In this document: positions 9,417-20,600 of the stretch, piece by piece
How the letters are laid out: every line of letters begins with the position of its first letter
Position numbering within the stretch: position 1 is the first letter of the stretch
DNA from: Apiotrichum sp. Y4204
Taxonomy: Eukaryota > Basidiomycota > Tremellomycetes > Trichosporonales > Trichosporonaceae
Reading direction: 5' to 3'
NCBI GenBank assembly: GCA_025531455.1
Contig: JAMYHL010000115.1
Span: 1-64,000, forward strand
DNA length: 64,000 bases
Position numbers and translations under genes: made by a program
The notes under the pieces: generated by a model
The model's database searches: none
Told to the model about the DNA's origin: nothing
What the model saw: only the letters and a program-made list of their open reading frames with translations

Positions 9417-12050
9417 TCAGAAACCCTTGCCGTTCGGAATGAAGCCAAGGTTGAACAGGTCGCCCTGGAACGCCTCGAGCGTCTTGTCCTGGCTCCACTG
9501 GACAACCTCGTACGGCGGCGACCAGTCGGGCAGTATGACCGCATCCTCGAGCTTGGGTCGTGACGGCACGAGCTGCTGGCGGTTCCGCGCATCTTCCACG
9601 TCTGCCTCCCACTGCTCCAGCATCTTGCGGTGACGGTCCTGTTGTGCGTCGCGGTACGACTTTTCCGAGTCCTTGCGCTTCTGCGGGCGAGGGTCGATGT
9701 AGTCAAAGTCGATGCACAATGCGGACACGGACTGCGTGGTCAGTGGTGCACCTCGCCGCTTCGCCGAACGCGTCATGCTACTCACTCCTCCGTGGTACTT
9801 GACCTTGACACCACGCTCCCTTGCGGCACGGCGCATGATCATCTCCTTGGCCGGTGCACGGGCAACGCCGAACTCGTCCGCATCCGCGAGCATGTCACAG
9901 TCGATGTCACCGAGACCGCGTGCTTCTACGTCGTTCGGGCGTAACACAGGCTCACCCAGGCGGGCAATGGCCGGTGAGGCTGGGAAGGTGTTGAACAGAG
10001 GCATCTGTTTTGTGCGACCCCAGCAGTAGTTCTATTCTGTCAGCCGCAGAACACACAACATCATGGCAACTTACCCTGCCTACACCACTGGGAATCTGCT
10101 TGAGGAGGTTGTAATGCACAAACCTGTGTGGTTAGGGGCTGTATGACATCAGCGAGCGAGCAACTCACAATGGCTCTCCCCATGCGTCATGCTGCATCAT
10201 GGTGTGCGAGCAGAAGCCGGTGGGCGTGTCGGTCGGGAGCGCACCGCCAGCAACCCAACGGCCGGGGACGCCCCAGCGTTTGCGAAGCATGAGCATGGCC
10301 CAGCGGAAGAGATCCTTGTCGCCGTCCGAGTAACGGAAGTAGCCGGGCCAGCCCTCCGTGTCGCCGTGGTTCTCGAGCATGAAGCGCACGAGCCAGAGGA
10401 CATCGAGGTGGTGCTCCTTGTCGATAAACATCTGACCCGTCTCCATCTCCCATTCGCCGCGGCATTTGACGCCCATTATGGCCCAGATCGGGTTGCCCGC
10501 AGTTGTCTTCCAGTAATCGGGCGTTGCGAAGATGCCGAGACGCTTGTAGGATGGTGCGTCGAACATGTACTCTGGGTCACGCGCGGGAATCGAGTCGCTG
10601 TCGAGGTAGAGCACTTCGCGGAACGGGTTCTCGATCATGGCGATCGCCTTGAGATGGTAGCTCTTCGTCTTGCCCTCGTCCTTGCTCTGTCCCTTGGCAG
10701 CGACAAGCTCTGCGTTGAGGCCGCGCAGCGTTTCGTAGATCGGGTCGTCGGCTGCGGGAAGTTCTTCCGGGAAGCAGTACTGCGTGTGAGCGAAAGAACG
10801 AAAACTGGGAGTAGCCAGTTGATGGCATATTCAGACTGACACCCTCCCTCTTCCCTCATGCAGCACTCACAATCTGAACCGGTAGCTTGGATCCGCGACT
10901 GCGCATAAACTCGATGCTCCACGCCGCGCGCTTGAGCGTGTCCGAGTTGCCAGCCTGCATGACGATTCCGCGCCCCTTGCCCTTGTTCTCAAGTGCAGGG
11001 GTTCCGTCCAAACCCTCGAGGTACGTGATGAGGCGCTCGCGCTCGCGGTGCAGCGAGCTGCGGTTAAAGCTCTGCCACACAATCGCGCCGACCTGTATCA
11101 TGTGCGTGTTGTGGCTGTGTTCGATGGTGCCGCACTCCTCGAGATTGTACTGCGACCGTCAGCCTCATCCCGTGCGCTGCAGGCCGTGCGTGCACTACCG
11201 TCCGTCCTCACCTGCATGAATCCACCAAGCTCAACCTCGCCGGGAACCTCGCCGCGGCCACCAGGCGCATTGCGCCACACAGCGAGGCGCTCCTTGAGCG
11301 TCGCGCTGAGCGGGAGTGGGTCGCTGGCGATATCGATTTCGCGGCGGGACGATCCGCCATAGAAGGGCGAAAACTCCTTGGGCCTGGGGATCGAGGGGTC
11401 CTGCGAACGCACGCCCTCGAGCGACGCGTCAAAGGGTAACCCTGCCGGCCCCATCTCGATGGGCTCGGGCTCTGGTCCGGGCTCGCGTTCGGGTTCCGGC
11501 TCTGGCACCTTCACAGGCTCAGACACAAGCTCCGGGAACGATTGCGTCGCGTCCGGCACCGTCTCAGGTGTCGGTGTCGCTGTGTGTTCAGAGATGTGTT
11601 CTGTGCCCTGTGTCGCCGGCGGTTCCTGGTTCGGGAACCACACCTATCGTCAGCCGCGCCCTTGACACTTCGGCCCTAGTCTCGCATCATCCTGAACTCC
11701 AGATCAAACAGTTCTGGACGTCACATGTCCATTGGTGGACATCAACTCACTGAACGGTCACGCGTGAAAAGATAGAGTGCGGTGGTGACGAACACGGCGA
11801 GCCAGATAAGACGGCGGAGGTTTCGCCCTGCGAGGCGGGAGCGCGCGCGGGCAAGCACGCCCTGGCGGGGCGGCCAGCGCGCGCCAGAGGGGTCGCCGAG
11901 CATGCTCATGGCCATGCTGGGTGACGGCGGGCCGGCGGGCAGCGGCAGCGGTACCTGGGGTGGGGAGACACCAGACTCGGCGTCGGTGTACGGCGAGGAA
12001 AAGTAGGCTGCGGCGGATTTTTCGCTGTCGACGTGCAGGGCCGGTTTCAT
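9417..12050 (-). CDS. GT71-type alpha-mannosyltransferase (MNN1/MNN2-like), type II membrane protein
   Basis: Seven exons on the minus strand, 12050-11751, 11643-11212, 11149-10871, 10779-10169, 10123-10075, 10031-9786 and 9731-9417, join to 743 residues. Residues 1-78 are a cytosolic tail, about 79-97 (RRLIWLAVFVTTALYLF) a signal anchor, then a Pro/Glu-rich stem. The catalytic domain has the metal-binding DXD in LYLDSDSIPARDPEYMF (around residue 394) and GNPIWAIMG, typical of mannosyltransferases that transfer GDP-mannose to glycoproteins in the Golgi. The last intron (9732-9785, 54 nt) is a multiple of three without a stop, so a simple ORF reads through it; GTGAGT, CTGAC and CAG signals support removal. 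Linkage specificity cannot be read from sequence. Confidence 0.85.
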
Positions 12051-13970
12051 CGCGGCGGCGCCGGTGGGCGTGAGGAGATGAGCGCTGGGCTCAGCCGGGT
12101 GGGGTGAGTGTGATGAGTGTGATGAGTAGGATAGAGATGGAGATGGAGATGGAGAGCAAAAAAAAAAAACGTTCTGTGGGATTCTCGGGGCAGCGTGTAG
12201 TGGCTGCGATAATAATAACATTCCGACGAGATGCGCCACGGACTTGGCGCAACACGCGCGGAGAGTTTGTCGCTGTATAGCTGTACGCAGTGGGATGGAT
12301 GTGTGGGGGAATTGGGTTTGCGGTGGGTCGTAATGCGCAGTTCGTCGTTGCACATCCTCTCCTCTCCTCTCCTTGTGCTGCTGCTGCTGCGCTGCGGATA
12401 CGCAGGCACCCCGTCAGCTCCAATGATCCAATGACCCCACTCTTTGCGCTTTTGCTTTGCAGCTCTGCACTCTCTGTCGTGTGTCATGCATCATGCAGCT
12501 GCACATCATGTCATCCAGCATGTCATCCCAGCATGTCATCTAGCACATCCAGCACAAAGCAGACGCTTTTTTTTCCCCTTTTCCTTTTTTTGCCAGGCTA
12601 AAACAACAAGCATGTCCCAAACCCGAACCCACTCTGTGCGCCAGCCGCGCAGCTCGCAGCTTTGCCGCGCCACCCAGACCGCGTCCCTTCGAGTCGTCCC
12701 TGGCGAGCCGGCGTCGTCGCAAGGCCGCGAGGCCTTATGGGGGCTTGATCCAGCGCTGATGCCCAGGGACCGTGTCATGCATGCTATCAAGGCCGCGACT
12801 TGGCCGCGGGAGGGTCGACAAAGCACTAGGAGCATTTTTCAGGAGCGGATACATGTAGATTGGGGGGGGGAGATAACGGCACGTCCACTGCAAAAAGTGC
12901 TGCGGAATCGCTCCGCTGATCTGCGGCGTAGCGTGCAGCACTTCAGTGCGCAGAGGTACAGAGATCCAGAATTAAGAGATCCAGACAGAGACAGAGTGGA
13001 GAGAGAGAGTGGTGTCTGACTCCGACAACTGGTGGCTTCTGGTCCGAAACCGAGACACGGCAAAGAAGAGCGCACAGAGCTTATTACTTTACAGACAGGT
13101 ACGCAGCCAGTGCGTGCACACGCTGTCCAAGCTCGCGAACTCTCAAACACGCGCAAAGCGGCCCCTGTGCATCACGTTAACCGCAATCTAAGCTTGCACG
13201 AGCGGAAACACATCTGGAACGGCGGGGAGCGGGAAAATGGACAGTACACAGTGGTGGGTGGTGCGAGAATAAACACCCAAGCAATTGCACGCCGCGCGGC
13301 CGCGAGATACGCAGCGCCTGACTGATAACCTGGACCAGGCGGGTGGACATGTGGACACGACGCGCGCAGTGGCGATGCGCAATGGCGATGGAGATAAATA
13401 AAAGATGCAAGAGCCTGAAATCTTTGCTAGCCGCGAGATTGCGAGTCTAATCGCAGCGCCGAGCGCCGCAATTGATCTATCGCGCGATCTACCGCGCAGC
13501 ACTCGGTACGCGGTACGCGGTAAACGACGGGCATCGCGTGTGCTAGGACACCTGCACACCTGGGACATCTGGGATATCGACGGCAATTTCTATCCTTGAA
13601 AGCTAAGCCTCATCCTTGCTCAACATCCCAGCGCTTCACCACCAGCTTGGCTAGCTTGGGCCTGCAATTCAAAAGCCTGGATAGCGGGCTCTGCTCCGGC
13701 TCAGTTCGAGTGCTCGAGCGGGCTTGGGCAGCCGGCAGCGACCGATCACGTCTCACATGCTGCGGTCTCGAGGAACCCGCATCGCTTGCCGTCAACGAGG
13801 CTCGCGCGCTCGAGGCGTGCGCGTCACTCATGTACTCATGTCGGGCCGAATCTTGCTCTCAAGTCTTTCCGATCATTCCTTGGCCTCCTGCAGTCGTCGT
13901 GTTCTCGGAATCGCTCGCGGGCCCAGGGGGTGGAGAAGCTTGTTGGCGTAGGTTGCATACAAAAAGGTTT
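12051..13970. other. intergenic, about 1.9 kb, no gene supported
   Basis: Upstream region of the minus-strand GT71 gene followed by non-coding sequence up to the tRNA. It contains GATGAG/GAGATG repeats at 12090-12157, an A-run at about 12166-12177, and three copies of an ATGTCATC-type unit at 12507-12541. Frames of 60-190 codons lack any recognisable motif and overlap each other on both strands. Confidence 0.5.
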
Positions 13971-14073
13971 GGAGCCAGGGTGGATCGAACACCCGACCTA
14001 GCGATAACGGATATTGAATATCCTGAAAACTGAAAGCTTCAGTCGCTCGCTCTCCCAGCTGAGCTATGTCTCC
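13971..14073 (-). tRNA. tRNA-Phe (GAA) with a 31-nt intron
   Basis: Minus strand: acceptor GGAGACA, D-arm GCTCAGCTGGGAGAGC, anticodon stem AGCGA/TCGCT, loop CTGAAG-A, T-arm GGGTGTTCGATCCACCC, 3' acceptor TGGCTCC. The intron sits at the canonical 37/38 position. A T5 run (13961-13965 on the opposite strand) follows the 3' end as a Pol III terminator. The mature part is identical to the copy at 35487. Both copies carry an A5-G68 mismatch in the acceptor stem. Confidence 0.9.
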
Positions 14074-14320
14074 TCTATTAACAGAAACTTAGTCGGTCGC
14101 TTAGATAGATGCTGCAATCCCAAGACTTACCCATGCCACTCGTTCAGCCCGAGCTCGAGAATGTTGGCCCTCCGCTTCGGCGTCGATTTTGATAAATAGC
14201 GTAAATCTCTCTGCACATAAGCTAGCCAAGAAACAATGCAACAATACAGTCCGGAGCGACATTCAGTTCATCATGCTATATTATGTACATTGGTGAGTGT
14301 GTGTAGAGTCCTTCTGCAAT

Positions 14321-17300
14321 TTACTTGTTCTGGTCGAGGTGGCGGACGAAGTGGTAGAACGACACCATGCTGGCCTCGATGCCCTCCGAGTAGACGAACG
14401 ACGACGAGAGCTTGGCCGACCAGGTGGCACGGAGGTAGGCCTCGGGGAGGCGCTCCATGAGGGTGTCAAGGCCGAGAGTGTCCTGAAGCGTCTTGGGGAA
14501 GTAGGACGCGAGGACGGCACGGCGCGAGGCAACGTTGTCGTAGAGGTCCGAGTTCTCGAGCTCGTCCTGGAGCTTGTTGAGCGTGGTCGAGAGGTTGTCG
14601 GAGATGGTGGTGCGGGGAACAAGGCCCTTCTGGCGGTGCCACTCCTTGTTGATGCAGTTGAACTCGGCGGCGGCGTTCTCGCAGATCTTCTTCTGGATGT
14701 CACGGACGTAGGCCTCGTAGAAGGCCGACTTCTTGCCGTCCTTGAAGATCATGTTCTGGATGTACTCGGGGTCGGTCTGGGCGAGACCAGCAAGGACCTC
14801 GAGCGACGAAGAGGTGACACCACCCTTGTTGGTCGACGAGTCCTTGAACTGCACCACGCCCTTCTTCTCGAGCCAGAAGCGAGCCTGCTGGGAGAAGAAG
14901 AGGTTGGCACCCTCAACAATGTACTTGAAGTGGGGCTTGCCGTCAGAGTCGACAAGGCGCGAGACGTTGCCAATGTTGACGGCCTCGGGGCGACCACCGC
15001 AGGGAACGAAAATGTCGCACTTGACGCGGAAGTGGAAGTCGTTACGGAAGGCAGTGCCGTCCGGAATGATCTCACCCGAGGGGAGCTTGATGTCCTGCTG
15101 GTCGACGAGGACCTTGTAGCCCTCAGGGCCGAGCTTGGAGTCGTCGAACTCGACAACCATCTTGCGGTTCTTGGCGAGACGGATGAGCTCGGGGCGGTTA
15201 AGACCAGCGGGGTCGTAGATGACACCCGAACCGTCAATGATACCGACAGTCTTGTCGGACGAGAGGAGAATCTCGTTCGAGCCAAGGTCACCGTCGGGGC
15301 CACCGGTCTGGAGCTTGGTGACCTCGGACTCCTTGAGGCCGTGGGTCTTGTAGACACCGAGGATGTACTGGCGGACCGAGAGCGAGGTCATGCCGTACAC
15401 GTCGTGAGGGATACCACCAAGGTGCTCAGCAGACTTGCCGGTGGTGAACGACTTCCACCAGGGAGCGCCGCGAGACTTGGCGTGGAGAGCAGCCCAGTCC
15501 ATGAGGTCGGCGGTGCCCTCGTCGGGGCCGAGGAAGAGGATCTCGGGGGTCTTGCGGCCCGAAACGTCGACAATGGGGCCCTTGATACCGGGCGACTGAC
15601 CAGGGAGGAGAAGGTCAAGGAGCGAGTCAATGTACTTCTCGAAGCACTGGTGGTAGTTGGCACCGATGGAGGGGAGGATGGTACCCTTGGAGCCGCCCTC
15701 AGGAATGTCCTTGTTCTTGAGGGTCTGGGTGGCGGCGAGGTTGTAGTTCTCGTCGAAGATGTTGCGGACGTTCGAGTTGTAGTTCTCCTTGCCGCGCGAG
15801 CGGACGAGACGGATACCACCACGGGCGACGTCACGGAAACGAACGTGGAAGCCACGGAAGTCCGAACCGACGACAAGGAAGATGCCGAAAGGCTTCTTGG
15901 GGTACTCAATGTCCGGGAGGAACGAAGGGTCGATGCGGAACGAGAGGGCAACCTTGGTGGGCTGGTAGAAGTTGCACTTGAGGACGTGCTTGTTGAAGAC
16001 GAGGAAGGCCTCGAGGATCTGGGCGGCGTGGGGGTTGGTGGCGCGCTTGCGGATCTGGACGAGGAGGTCCGAGTCGGAGAGGGGAGCCTCGGTCTTGAGA
16101 CGCTGGAACGAGAGGGTGGGGGTGAGCTGCGAGGCCTCGTCGGCGGCGGGGTAGTGGACCATGGCAAAGTTGATGTAGAGCATGCGGATCAGGTCGGGGT
16201 GCGCAGCGATAACCTGGCGGATGCTCTCGCGGGTGAAGGTCTCCTCACGGAAGCGCATCTTGATGCGGTTGAGGACCTCAGCCTGGTCGGGCTTGGTCTC
16301 GTCGAGAATGTTCTTGAGGGCAATGTACGAAGCACCAAGACGGTTGCAGAAGTGCTGGGCGAAGATCCAACCAACGTAGGCGTAGGTGGCCTCCTGGACG
16401 GCGTGGGGGGTCTCATCGTCGGAGACCTGGAAGAAGGGGTTCTCGGGCAGGCAGTAGAGGAGCGAGGCCTCACGGACGACCTGGTGGATCGAGTGCTCGA
16501 TAGGGGGAGCCTGGGTGTTGGGGGCGGCGTTGAGGTAGAGCGAGATGATGGTGACGCCGTTGGAGAACTGCTCAACGTACTTGCGGGCCGAGTAGAGGCC
16601 GTAGAAGTGGTAAAGGTCCGAGAGGGCGGAGAAGTAGCCCTGGGTGTCGCCCATCTTGTAACCGATAACGACGCGGTGCTCACGGGTCTCCTCGAGCTCG
16701 AAGAGCTCGATGACGGGACCACGGCGGCGGGCGACCTCGTTCATAATCTTCTGGTAGATCTCAACGGTCTTGGGGGTGGCCTTCTCGAGGAAAGCAGAGT
16801 CCGAGACGGAGCGGATGTCGACATTGCCGTCGGCATCGGTGGAAGGAGCCGTCTTGGGGAAGTCGCAGGGCGAGACGAAGTAGCAGCGGAGCTGCTGCGA
16901 GACGGTCGACGAGATGGAGCCAGCCGAGCGGTAAGTCTCAAGGCGGAAGGCCTTCTCGGGGGTGGACTTGTCAAGGAAGAGGGTGTCGATGCGCTTCTCG
17001 ACGGTGGCACCGGGTCCGTCCTTGGCAGAGACACCAGCGGTAGACGAGTGGATGAAGACAGCGCCCTCCTTGCCGCCCTGCTTGACGTCGGCCTCGGTGG
17101 TGACCTTCTCAAGATCAATCACGAGCTTCTCGGGGTCGTGCTTGGTGTAGGCAAGGAGCTTGGCCGAGTAGAGAGCCAGGACGTGGTCGGCAATGACCTG
17201 GGGGTCCTCGCTGATGAAGTACGAGTTGTCAATGCCGAGGCCGTTGTAGAACCAGTCGACCTCGCCGTTGACGAGCTCGGCGGGCATGAAGCCGGACTGA

Positions 17301-17652
17301 GCGAGGACCTGGGTGACCTGGGCCTGCTGCGACGCCTTGAGCGGGAACGGCGACGGAACGTAGCCACTGTAATGACGTCAGTACGCGTCCTGTCGTCCAC
17401 ACCATCACACATCGCGACTTACACAGTGTCCGTCAGGCGGCGCTCCTGCAGCTTAGCGGCGCTGAGGCCCTCGGGAATGGGGACATGAGTCGAGGGGGCC
17501 TGCTGTTCCGGTCAGTGGCTGTAAAGGAGAGAGGGGAGGCGCGGACTTTTCACCAGGTGGCATGAATGCCACACCGGTGTCGAGAACGTCGCACAGGGAG
17601 AGGGTCATAGAATACTCACACCCGAGGGGGTCGTCGGCTGAGGAGTGGACAT
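14321..17652 (-). CDS. GDH2: NAD-specific glutamate dehydrogenase
   Basis: Exons on the minus strand 17652-17620, 17502-17423 and 17366-14321 give 1052 residues, normal for the large fungal NAD-GDH. It catalyses oxidative deamination of glutamate to 2-oxoglutarate and ammonia, feeding carbon and nitrogen catabolism. Recognisable segments: RDVARGGIRLVRSRG in the catalytic core, LQTGGPDGDLGSNE (Rossmann nucleotide site), DIFVPCGGRPEAVN, YIVEGANLFFS, and NKGGVTSSSLEVLAGLA. The start MSTPQPTTPSG comes from a 33-nt first exon. Strong codon preference gives a spurious 1063-codon frame on the opposite strand. About 7 kb without genes lies upstream. Confidence 0.96.
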
Positions 17653-20600
17653 TGTGTTCGGTGGTTAAAAGAGGGATGGAGAAAGAACAAAAAGTGGCTG
17701 AAGGGTTAGTTATAAGCTGTGGGATAAGAGGGGAGAGGAGGGGCAGATTCTCGGGAGCTGGACAAAGCCGGTCACGCTCCTCGGGCCAAACTGGTTGCGA
17801 GGCGCGTTCGGGGCTCGTGTCGGAGAAGGGCGGGATGGGGCGGAGACGGGCAGGGCGTGGGAGACGAGTCGGGGAGGCCGCAGCGGCCAGTGAAGAGCGA
17901 GTGAGAGGGAGGATATTGGCTGGCAAAGATGTGTTGGCTGTTGCTCTCACACTCTTGACTGGCTGCAGACAGCTCGAGGCGGCCGGTGCCATCGAGCCGA
18001 GTGCGAACCAGCTGCCAAGACCAAAGGGGGGGTTGGCCGGGCATCCGGGACATGGTATGCGGCAGACCGACGATAATACAGCATGGCTCAAGGCTCGTGT
18101 CCGAGATGCCAGCTGCAACATCCCGCCATCCTGTCTACTCATGTTCTACACGCAGACACTGCGCCCCAGGTCCAGGTCGTCGCCTGTGACAGCTCCCGTC
18201 GTTGCTCAGACCCCTCAAGACAATTGTCGAGTGAGTCTGATCACGTTCGTCCCCGCCTGGCCACACAAGACACCGCTCTTTGGCACCTGCGTGCCTCTTG
18301 AGACCTGTCGGTCCACACTCGCGGCTCCTGGGGGAGGGACGCGCACAGACCACTAGGCCGGTTCACCCTCTGTTCCTCATATCCTATCAATCTCAGGAAT
18401 GGAGAGAGGATAACGAGACGCCACGGAAGCTCAAGACTCTGGACAGCCATGGGAACACGGAGTGCCGCGTCCATAGTCCGCACCGCAACACACAGAACGG
18501 AAGGGGTCACGATAGGGATCGCTCGGAGGGATCGCTCGGAACTCAAGGTACTCACTACAATGTCACGGAAACGTGAGAGTCGTGGACGAGCAGGTGCTGA
18601 GCTCGATCTTTTCACGCTGAGAGTGTGAGCAAGTGTATGAAGGATAGGGCGGACGGGGCTGTGGGATATGAGAAGGAGACGGGCTCTGTCGTGTCGGCCA
18701 CCCAACCTCGAGTGACAGCCAGAAGCTGCCATTGTCTATGCGATCGAGCGCGGACAAACCGGAAGTCGGGGGAGGGGAGATGTCGCTCGTGGCTGTAGCC
18801 ATGACGACGGCAGCCAGTGACGCCGAGGCGCACAGGCTGACCCGCAAGGCAATTCACAAGTGCGCCCAGCGCCAGCAACAGCGTTCACACAACAAAACGA
18901 GCAAGACGGATCGGGGACGTGCTGGCGATGATGCCACCGACAGATCCCGCTTTCCGCGAGATCACGCAGGGCGCCCAGTGTGTATCGCGTATCTGCTCGC
19001 GACGAGCTGGCGGCTGGGGGTGCGGCTGTGACACCGGCAACCAGTGGCCAGGCAAGGAACCAGGCTGCCGGCGCAGACCTGGTCTCAACCAGCGTCGGTG
19101 TTGAAACCAGCTCTGCGCCAGCCGCAGCAGAACACTGGGGGTCTTCGCCCCGACATCTCGCTCGGCAGAGGACCGCCAACCAGCAATTGGGCACACGGAG
19201 GCCGTTGAGGAGGATGTGACTCACCTTGAGAAATACAGATGGAACAGGGAGATGTGTGTGGGAGTGTGTGTGCGCGATGCGCGAGTGCGGCGGCGAGCGA
19301 GCTGCTAGCTGCTGACAGCAACGGTGGAGAGGTAGGTAAAGGTGGGGGGAGGAGGGGATGCGGAGAAATCAACGACGTCGGTGCATGCTTATAGATATAG
19401 ATTACGCTGGGGTGGGGGGAGCAGACGGTGAGCTGACTGTCCATGTTGTTGGCGTTGCTGGCAGAGGTAAGCGCTGATTACGGTGGAAGACCACAGGACG
19501 TCTCGGAATTCTTTCTGGTGCACTCGACGGTGATGGCACGAGGGAGCAGCACAGGAGCAGGGAGAGCAGCAGGAGCAAGGCCAGGGCAGTAGTCATCCCA
19601 CATCGCATCACTTGGACCGTGATGGGTGGGGTTGCCGAGGTATCTACCGTTGCAGCAGGTCATGTCAGAGTGTGGGGGCGATGGGTGGGGGCGAGACGCG
19701 AGACAGGCGGGGCAGCCAAGGCATAGAAGCACATCCCGCAGGATAGATGCAGTACAGCGGCAACGGTCGCAACGTGGGCATGTCCCGGGGTCGCGCGCTC
19801 GCTACCTCTGTGCGTCCTCGCATCTCGCGCATGCGCGCGTTTCCCATGATTTCGATATTTCGAACTGGCCTGCATCGTATACTCGCAAGAGGCGCTGCGG
19901 GGGGGTCTAGAAGCTTTGCACATTTGCCGACACGGTCGCGCCCCAAGAGAGCACCAGAGGCCAGGAGGGCAGGAGGGCAAGAGGATGGGATGGTCGCGGA
20001 CGGCCTGGCGGTGAGACCCGCCACGAGCCGCATCGGTATCGCGGTATGACGCCAGAAGGACAGCGAGACAGGCGTCGTCCATAGTTCTATCCTTTGTGCA
20101 TGCCTTGCTGCTGCCCTCTGTACCTCTTCCTCCTCTGGTCCTGCCCCGTCCCCCAACTAGAGCGACAGCCTCTCCGTTCTGGAAACGAGACCCCCGGAAC
20201 CCTGTAATGTGGCCTGCGCTGTCCCGGCCGGCGTCTATGACCTGGACAGCGAGAAAGATAATCTCGCTCCACTCGCCTCCTCCCCCCCCATTCTGCCAAA
20301 TTGGCACCCCGGACCGAGCCCTTTGGCTGGCAGTGGCCCAGGCGGAGCACCCGAGGAAAATGGATCAAAAGAGTACTGGTCTTTTTTTTCCCTTCCCGTG
20401 ACCATGTGACTCCGGATCTAGACCACCCTCTATGGTGTTGTTGTTATTTTGTCTGGTGCCCCAGCAGATGGCAGTGTAGGGCCAAGCCATGGCAAGCCAC
20501 AGCCACCGGAGAGGTACAGAGATACAAAGAGCCATAGTAGTGGTGTGATGGTGATGCGCTGATGCCGTTGCATCATGAGCCATGAGCATCCCCGCCGCCT

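Noticed and set aside
14297..17488. 1063-codon plus-strand frame opposite GDH2
   Set aside because: Composition is Val/Leu/Gly/Glu/Asp low complexity, expected from the complement of strongly biased codons, and the minus strand encodes unmistakable GDH2.
18563..18847. 94-codon minus-strand frame with a signal-peptide-like start
   Set aside because: The apparent start is a TTG, not ATG, and the rest lacks protein-like features.
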